A DNA stretch of 64,000 nt, taken from Erwinia sp. ErVv1. GTDB taxonomy: Bacteria; Pseudomonadota; Gammaproteobacteria; Enterobacterales; Enterobacteriaceae. Where the stretch lies: positions 68,222-132,221 of the forward strand of contig NZ_CDPK01000004.1 in assembly GCF_900068895.1 (NCBI RefSeq). The letters run 5' to 3'. The notes beneath the pieces were generated by a model. It was given only the letters and a program-made list of their open reading frames with translations. It did no database searches and was not told where the DNA came from. Positions 59,646 through 64,000 of this stretch are shown piece after piece. Every line of letters starts with the position of its first letter. The stretch's first letter is position 1. A program made the position numbers and the translations under genes.

Positions 59646-60386
59646 TTATTTAACCCATTTTTTGGTCATTGCCAGCAGCGCACTGACATCGGCAGGGCGC
59701 GTATTACCCGAGGCTTTATCAATGATGGAGCTGTAGATATGCGGGATGATTTTGCTTACGCCAGCATCCAGCGCAATTCGCAGAATCGCCTCATAGTTTT
59801 CCAGATCGATTCCGCCGGTTGGCTCAAGCCAGAAGTCCTGCTCCGCACAGGCCTTCGCCACGGCGGTGAACTCATCAATGGCTTTCAGACCGCCCATTGG
59901 GAAATACTTCACCGAACTGCCACCCATATCTTTCAGCATAGCAATAGCGGTTGCTACCGGCACAATGGCATCAGCTGCCCTTGAGCTCAACGGGCCGGTG
60001 GAGATTTTTACCAGGCCGGGCGTGCCGGTAGGCGAAATCAGACCGTTTACGACGGTTTGGTTCTGCCCCAGCAGCGCACGGCTGGTTGCCACGCCGGTAA
60101 AGACCTGATTAACGTGCTGCGGCTGAATTTCAGCGGAGATGGCGCTCACCATCGCCGACTGGTTAGGGTCGCCTGCGCCAAGGCCGACGGAGAGCGCATT
60201 GTCGATAAGCGCAGCGTATTCACGCATGTCGGCAACGGCGCTCGCTACGCTATCATAGTTTTTCGACAGGACGCCCACCAGCACATGGCCTTCAGCGGCC
60301 TGCCAGATCTCACGGGCATTCTCTTTTGAGCCAGCCAGCACGTTGAGACACACGCGGTCTTGATAAAATTTAGGGTTCAGCATCAT
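59646..60386 (-). CDS. dgaF: DgaF-like 2-keto-3-deoxy-6-phosphogluconate aldolase
   Basis: 246 residues of the KDGP-aldolase family (DgaF type): the Schiff-base lysine is probably Lys160 in SSVKYFPMGGLKAI, with further family segments LVGVLSKNYDSVASAVADM and WLEPTGGIDLENYEAIL. Salmonella DgaF splits KDPG formed from D-glucosaminate-6-phosphate to pyruvate and glyceraldehyde-3-phosphate. Its start overlaps the dgaE stop, so the two are cotranslated. The symbol is by family; the substrate in this operon may differ. Confidence 0.85.
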   Translation of the reverse strand: MMLNPKFYQDRVCLNVLAGSKENAREIWQAAEGHVLVGVLSKNYDSVASAVADMREYAALIDNALSVGLGAGDPNQSAMVSAISAEIQPQHVNQVFTGVATSRALLGQNQTVVNGLISPTGTPGLVKISTGPLSSRAADAIVPVATAIAMLKDMGGSSVKYFPMGGLKAIDEFTAVAKACAEQDFWLEPTGGIDLENYEAILRIALDAGVSKIIPHIYSSIIDKASGNTRPADVSALLAMTKKWVK

Positions 60387-61504
60387 GCTTTTTTCTCTCC
60401 TGCTAACAACGCGTTAATACATGCATAGATGGTATCTAACTGCCCGACCGACACGCTGCGCACGTCGACCTCAATAATACTTTCGTTAGCTTTATAGCCG
60501 CGGAAGTAGATGGCGATTTCACCGGTTTTCAGCGCCTGCACCACATCGCCGGTGGTATAACCTATTGCCGTTTCATCCAGCTTTATCTCGGCTCGCGCAA
60601 TGTCGCGCCCCGCCGAGTCCCACACCACGCGGGCGGTAATGCCATTCAGGCCGTTCAGATTGCTGATAAACGGAGTCATTTTTTCAACCATCTGCACGCC
60701 AGTGACCTTCTCCTGGGTCAGATAGCTTTCAATCGCCTGGGTCAGCCCCAGAATGCCCTCTTTGCCCACTTTCATGGCGCGACCAATACCCATTGACTGC
60801 CGCTTTACCCACTCAACAGGCTGCCTGCGTCCCATGACCAGGCCACTGGTAGGGCCTTCCAGCGCTTTGGCACCGCTGTAAATCACCAGGTCTGCGCCGT
60901 ACTGGTAGTAGCACTTAAGATCTTCTTCTGCGGCGGCATCCACGATCAGCGGGACACCGTGTTTGCGGGCTACCGTGGCCGCCTGCTCAACGTTGAGGTG
61001 GCTTTTCTGTACGCAGTGGTGCGATTTAATATAGAGAATGGCCGCGGTCTGCGGCGTGATAGCCGCGGAGAGCTGATCGGCTGAGCACTCGTTAGCGTAG
61101 CCCGCTTCTACCAGACGTCCTCCGCCCAGGGCGACCATCGTTCCGACCGGCGCGCCGTAATTCACGTTATGGCCTTTAGGGACAACAATATCGTGTGGCA
61201 CGGTTAGCGGCGCGGCGTGGAGGTTTTCCAGCAGCCAGTCGTTATCCTTCACAATCACCCCGGCTACGGCCTGAGCGATACCCGCAGACGCGCAGGAGAC
61301 CACCACCGCATCTTCCGCCCCGAGCAGCCCGGCGATATACGCACCGGTCTTATTAACCAGGTCTTTCATCTCAAAGTAGTGATTCAGCCCGTATTTGACC
61401 GTATCAACCACCTCTTCACCCGGCGTCGATACGCCCAGAATGGTCATGCGGCCTGAGGCGTTAATGACCTGCTTCAGGCCATATTTTTCATAAATTGACG
61501 ACAT
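60383..61504 (-). CDS. dgaE: DgaE-like PLP-dependent ammonia-lyase/dehydratase
   Basis: A 373-residue SelA-like PLP enzyme. The internal-aldimine lysine is probably Lys213 in VIYSGAKALEGPTSG; other family segments are VVSCASAGIAQAVAG and IVDAAAEEDLKCYY. In Salmonella DgaE converts D-glucosaminate-6-phosphate to KDPG with loss of ammonia. The ATG at 61504 lies within the end of the amidohydrolase gene (17-base overlap). Here no DgaABCD mannose-type PTS is seen; instead amidohydrolase and DUF4310/4311 proteins are present, so the substrate is probably another amino-sugar acid. Confidence 0.82.
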   Translation of the reverse strand: MSSIYEKYGLKQVINASGRMTILGVSTPGEEVVDTVKYGLNHYFEMKDLVNKTGAYIAGLLGAEDAVVVSCASAGIAQAVAGVIVKDNDWLLENLHAAPLTVPHDIVVPKGHNVNYGAPVGTMVALGGGRLVEAGYANECSADQLSAAITPQTAAILYIKSHHCVQKSHLNVEQAATVARKHGVPLIVDAAAEEDLKCYYQYGADLVIYSGAKALEGPTSGLVMGRRQPVEWVKRQSMGIGRAMKVGKEGILGLTQAIESYLTQEKVTGVQMVEKMTPFISNLNGLNGITARVVWDSAGRDIARAEIKLDETAIGYTTGDVVQALKTGEIAIYFRGYKANESIIEVDVRSVSVGQLDTIYACINALLAGEKKA

Positions 61505-62621
61505 GATGCTTTTTCCCTTCATCGGTAATAAACCACTCGCCACCCACAACGGCGGCCAGAGGTATCAGCTGTTTCTCACCGGCAACCGACTGCCCTTCGG
61601 AGTCGATAAACAGGCAGGGTTCTTCTTTGAGATCAAAAAGGGTCAGGTCGGCGTCAAGTCCCACTTCAAGCCGTCCTCTGTCGTGCAAACGCAGGCCCTG
61701 GGCAGCGTGAAGCGTCACACAGTCAATAATCTGCGGCAGCGTCATACCCACACTGAAGAATTTCGACATTACGTGAGCCAGCGAATGTACCGGGCCGTTA
61801 ATGCGGTTGCGGCAGTAGATATCTGAACTGATGGTGTGCGGCAGAATGCCCTGTGCGATGGCCACGCGGGCGACCTCAAAGCTAAAGCTGGCGCTGCCGT
61901 GCCCCACATCCAGGCGTACCCCACGATCCAGGGCCCGTTTAACCGAGGCGCGAAGCTCTCCGGCGGGCGTCAGAATACGGTTAGGCTTACCGTTATAGCA
62001 GTGAGTAATGATATCGCCGCTGCCGAGCAGGTCGGTGATTTCGTCAAGGTCCGGCGGATTATTACCGATATGCACCATCAGCGGCAGATTGCCATTTTCC
62101 TGCTGGATCTCTTTGGCTCGCACCAGCGGCTGAATGCCGTTTGCACCCACCACGCTGCTGCTCATTCGCGCCTTAATACCGAGAATAAAACCTGGTAGCC
62201 GCTTAATGGCATCGCGAATGCCCACCCTGTCGATCTGACTCATATCCGCCAGCTCGTTTTGCGTCACGATGCCGGTGCGGGCAATATTGAGCAGAGCATG
62301 AACCCGCGTATCTGCCTCGCGGGTGATCTGATAAAAATCGTCGATATCGTCCGCGCCGGTACTGCCTGCATCCACGACGGTGGTGACGCCCGTTGCCACG
62401 CCGATACGATCGGCCTCATCATGATAGATGGGCGATTTGGGGTAGCAATGGACGTGCGAATCGATCCAGCCCGCGCTAAGCCAGCACTGCCCGGCAAGAT
62501 CCTTCTCAGTGGCCGCTTCCCCGCGCACTTCGCCGAGTGCAGCAATTTTACCGTCGCTTATGGCGATGTCGGTCAGGCTGCCATCAGGCAGACGCGCACG
62601 GCGGATAACAAGATCAAACAT
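61488..62621 (-). CDS. Amidohydrolase/deacetylase, COG3964 type
   Basis: A 377-residue metallo-hydrolase. Metal ligands: His56 and His58 (DSHVHCY), probable carbamylated Lys150 (FILGIKARM), His184 (MVHIGN), His207 (ITHCYN) and Asp267 (SSDIYC). This is the binuclear zinc site of the amidohydrolase superfamily and the subgroup containing EF_0837-like proteins. Some relatives remove acetyl groups. Here it could deacetylate an N-acetylated sugar acid before DgaE removes ammonia. The start at 62621 was chosen for the family start MFDLVIRRARLPDGS. Confidence 0.82.
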   Translation of the reverse strand: MFDLVIRRARLPDGSLTDIAISDGKIAALGEVRGEAATEKDLAGQCWLSAGWIDSHVHCYPKSPIYHDEADRIGVATGVTTVVDAGSTGADDIDDFYQITREADTRVHALLNIARTGIVTQNELADMSQIDRVGIRDAIKRLPGFILGIKARMSSSVVGANGIQPLVRAKEIQQENGNLPLMVHIGNNPPDLDEITDLLGSGDIITHCYNGKPNRILTPAGELRASVKRALDRGVRLDVGHGSASFSFEVARVAIAQGILPHTISSDIYCRNRINGPVHSLAHVMSKFFSVGMTLPQIIDCVTLHAAQGLRLHDRGRLEVGLDADLTLFDLKEEPCLFIDSEGQSVAGEKQLIPLAAVVGGEWFITDEGKKHHVVNL

Positions 62622-62695
62622 GACTGACTCCTTTAATACCGGATGCCGCAGCATCCACAACGCGGTTTGCCCATTCCAGGCAAACCGTCGTGACA

Positions 62696-63340
62696 TCAGA
62701 GGGCTACCGGGAAAATCGCCCCCAGTAACATCGCCCCCAGAATGGCTCCGCCGGTAATGGGCTTATTCCACATATAGAACAGCAGCGACCCCAGCAGCGA
62801 GCCTAAGCCAATCGGTATTGAAGCCGTCATCGCAGAGAGAATAATCAACGGCCCCAGAAAGCGACCAGATGTGTTCCCTGCCCCCATCATCACGTCTGCA
62901 CCGTAGGTGGAGTCGCTGTTATTGATGGTGAACCTGCGCGCCAGAATAATCACGTAACCCACCGCAACCCCCAGCACCAGTCCGGTCACCAGCGAGGCCG
63001 CAAAGTTCGCCACCGGGTAGATAATTCCGGCCCCCAGCAGCAGCGCCGGTACGCCCAGCCCGATACCGGTCTGAATCGCGCCGCCAATATCCAGGATACC
63101 GACCAGTGAGCCTTCAATGATGCGGGCAAACAGAAAGCTGGCGCCAAAGGCTGCAACCGCGCCGTAGACGCCGGTTTCCATTCCCGACCGCAGCATGGAG
63201 ACAAAGGCGACTTCATTGAATGCGCCGAGCCCGTAGACGTAGTACATGTGCGTCCCGGCGAATACTCCGGCAGACAGCAGGCCGACAAAAATCGGAAAGG
63301 ACCAGTCTGCATACCAGAAACCGTTTTTTGACTCTTCCAT
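62696..63340 (-). CDS. DUF4310 family membrane protein (putative permease subunit)
   Basis: 214 residues from the second ATG (63340), which has AGAGG at nine bases; an ATG two codons upstream is the alternative. It shows five or six hydrophobic segments and Gly-rich motifs (FGASFLFARIIEGSLVGILD and IQTGIGLGVPALLLGAGIIYP). DUF4310 proteins always occur with DUF4311, DUF4312 and a small SFCGS glycine-rich protein plus the amidohydrolase/DgaE/DgaF enzymes, and are thought to be parts of an uncharacterised transporter. No transport has been shown to my knowledge. Confidence 0.8.
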   Translation of the reverse strand: MEESKNGFWYADWSFPIFVGLLSAGVFAGTHMYYVYGLGAFNEVAFVSMLRSGMETGVYGAVAAFGASFLFARIIEGSLVGILDIGGAIQTGIGLGVPALLLGAGIIYPVANFAASLVTGLVLGVAVGYVIILARRFTINNSDSTYGADVMMGAGNTSGRFLGPLIILSAMTASIPIGLGSLLGSLLFYMWNKPITGGAILGAMLLGAIFPVAL

Positions 63341-63353
63341 CGTCATCGTCCTC

Positions 63354-64000
63354 TTATTTACCGCTCATGGCGTTATGGATCATTTCCAGCCAGCCCGGCA
63401 CGCCCAGCTGGAAGGATTGCAGCATTTTCATGTCAAAACCGCGGAAGAAGCCGCTGAGCACGAAAAGCAGAACGATGGCAGCCATCATCACCTTAGTGAC
63501 TTTATTCCAGCCGCTCTCTTCAACGCCTTTACCAATCAGGATGCCCAGCACCAGACCCGGTACGGCATTCCCCATCATCAGTTGCGCAAGACCGCCGAAA
63601 ATCGTGGCCCAGAATCCTGACTTCTTACCGGCATCAATCGCAGCCAGCCAGAAGATCACCGGCATCACGGTATTCACCAGCAGATTCGCAGCAGGCACCA
63701 GTACCTTAACGGCGGTGACCTGTAGCGCAGCCGGAACGGCGGAGGCGGTTGAATTAAGGAAGGCAACCACGATCATGCCGATGATGCCGCAGGCAATCGC
63801 CATTTTTTTCGGATCGTGGAGGGTTTCAGCGACGTTACGGTTTTTCACCATCAGCGCAGCGGCACCCCAGTGGGGAATAATGCGGTGATCGACATCCTGA
63901 GTGAAGGAACCGGCCGCCACGGAAGAGGCCCAGGCATTAAAGAAAAAACCCAGACCAAAAGAGAAGTGAGAGGCCGGATCGCCTTCACAGGAGTTAAGTT
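63354..64000 (-). CDS. DUF4311 family membrane protein (5' end beyond window)
   Basis: The frame is open from 64000 to the stop at 63354. Translation starts inside the gene (LNSCEGDPASHFSFGLGFFF...) and continues through AAGSFTQDVDHRIIPHWGAA, so the true start is outside the window. At least five membrane helices are visible, with the motif GLAQLMMGNAVPGLVLGILIGK. It lies 13 bases before the DUF4310 gene. The pair probably forms the membrane channel of the sugar-acid uptake system; DUF4312 and the SFCGS protein would be expected just outside the window. Confidence 0.82.
   Translation of the reverse strand, partial: LNSCEGDPASHFSFGLGFFFNAWASSVAAGSFTQDVDHRIIPHWGAAALMVKNRNVAETLHDPKKMAIACGIIGMIVVAFLNSTASAVPAALQVTAVKVLVPAANLLVNTVMPVIFWLAAIDAGKKSGFWATIFGGLAQLMMGNAVPGLVLGILIGKGVEESGWNKVTKVMMAAIVLLFVLSGFFRGFDMKMLQSFQLGVPGWLEMIHNAMSGK

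Overview
The window comes from a gamma-proteobacterium of the order Enterobacterales. I infer Erwiniaceae (Pantoea/Erwinia/Mixta-like) because the backbone keeps the Escherichia coli gene order fadH, rlmG, ygjP, alx, sstT, yqjA, mzrA, yqjC, yqjD, yqjE, yqjK, yqjF, yqjG, yhaJ, yhaK, rnpB, rsmI, lpoA, yraN, diaA, dolP, while the E. coli cargo between these genes (exuT/uxaCA, garK, aga genes and others) is missing or replaced. The genus is not proven by the sequence.

Left edge (1-4.2 kb): the first codons of a gene running off the window, a decayed copy of that same gene, and a truncated IS3-type insertion sequence. These are followed by a tiny Asn/Gln-rich protein, a secreted protein of unknown function, a secreted HSL-type esterase and a PerM-family membrane protein.

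4.2-12.1 kb: a trehalose unit (treR, then treB-treC plus a maltoporin-like porin, with an 18-bp palindromic operator) and a beta-carbonic anhydrase/SulP transporter pair on the other strand. After this comes 1.2 kb without a convincing gene.

13.3-27.7 kb: a large aromatic-acid region. It holds a gallate/4-oxalomesaconate pathway: MFS transporter, gallate dioxygenase, LigI-like lactonase, type II dehydroquinase, a LysR regulator with two N-terminal helix-turn-helix segments, hydratase GalB, aldolase GalC and tautomerase GalD. The same strand continues without a break into a DUF1932 dehydrogenase, an exported HbpS/GlcG protein and a three-subunit GMC flavoprotein/tri-haem cytochrome c dehydrogenase; a GntP permease follows on the opposite strand. 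The expected end products of the ring-cleavage branch are pyruvate and oxaloacetate.

27.9-48.8 kb: conserved backbone (fadH to yhaK) interrupted by a stress-protein patch: two YsnF/AvaK-domain proteins, a YciE/DUF892 ferritin-like protein, an SDR gene relic, a DUF218 protein and a ClC channel. A yybP-ykoY-type (Mn2+/pH) leader precedes alx.

48.8-56.4 kb: a YecA/YgfB-family gene with an 11-copy, 7-bp tandem repeat upstream, an orphan terminator, a cspA-like gene with its long cold-shock leader, five degenerate 19-bp repeats beside RNase P RNA, and the rsmI/lpoA-yraN-diaA-dolP cell-envelope and replication cluster.

56.5-64 kb (right edge, all minus strand): a PTS-regulated PRD transcription factor, an exported lactonase, and a sugar-acid operon (dgaF- and dgaE-like enzymes, COG3964-type amidohydrolase, DUF4310 and DUF4311 membrane proteins) that runs off the window. 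The DUF4310/4311 proteins look like the membrane part of an uncharacterised uptake system. This is the best candidate here for an undescribed pathway.
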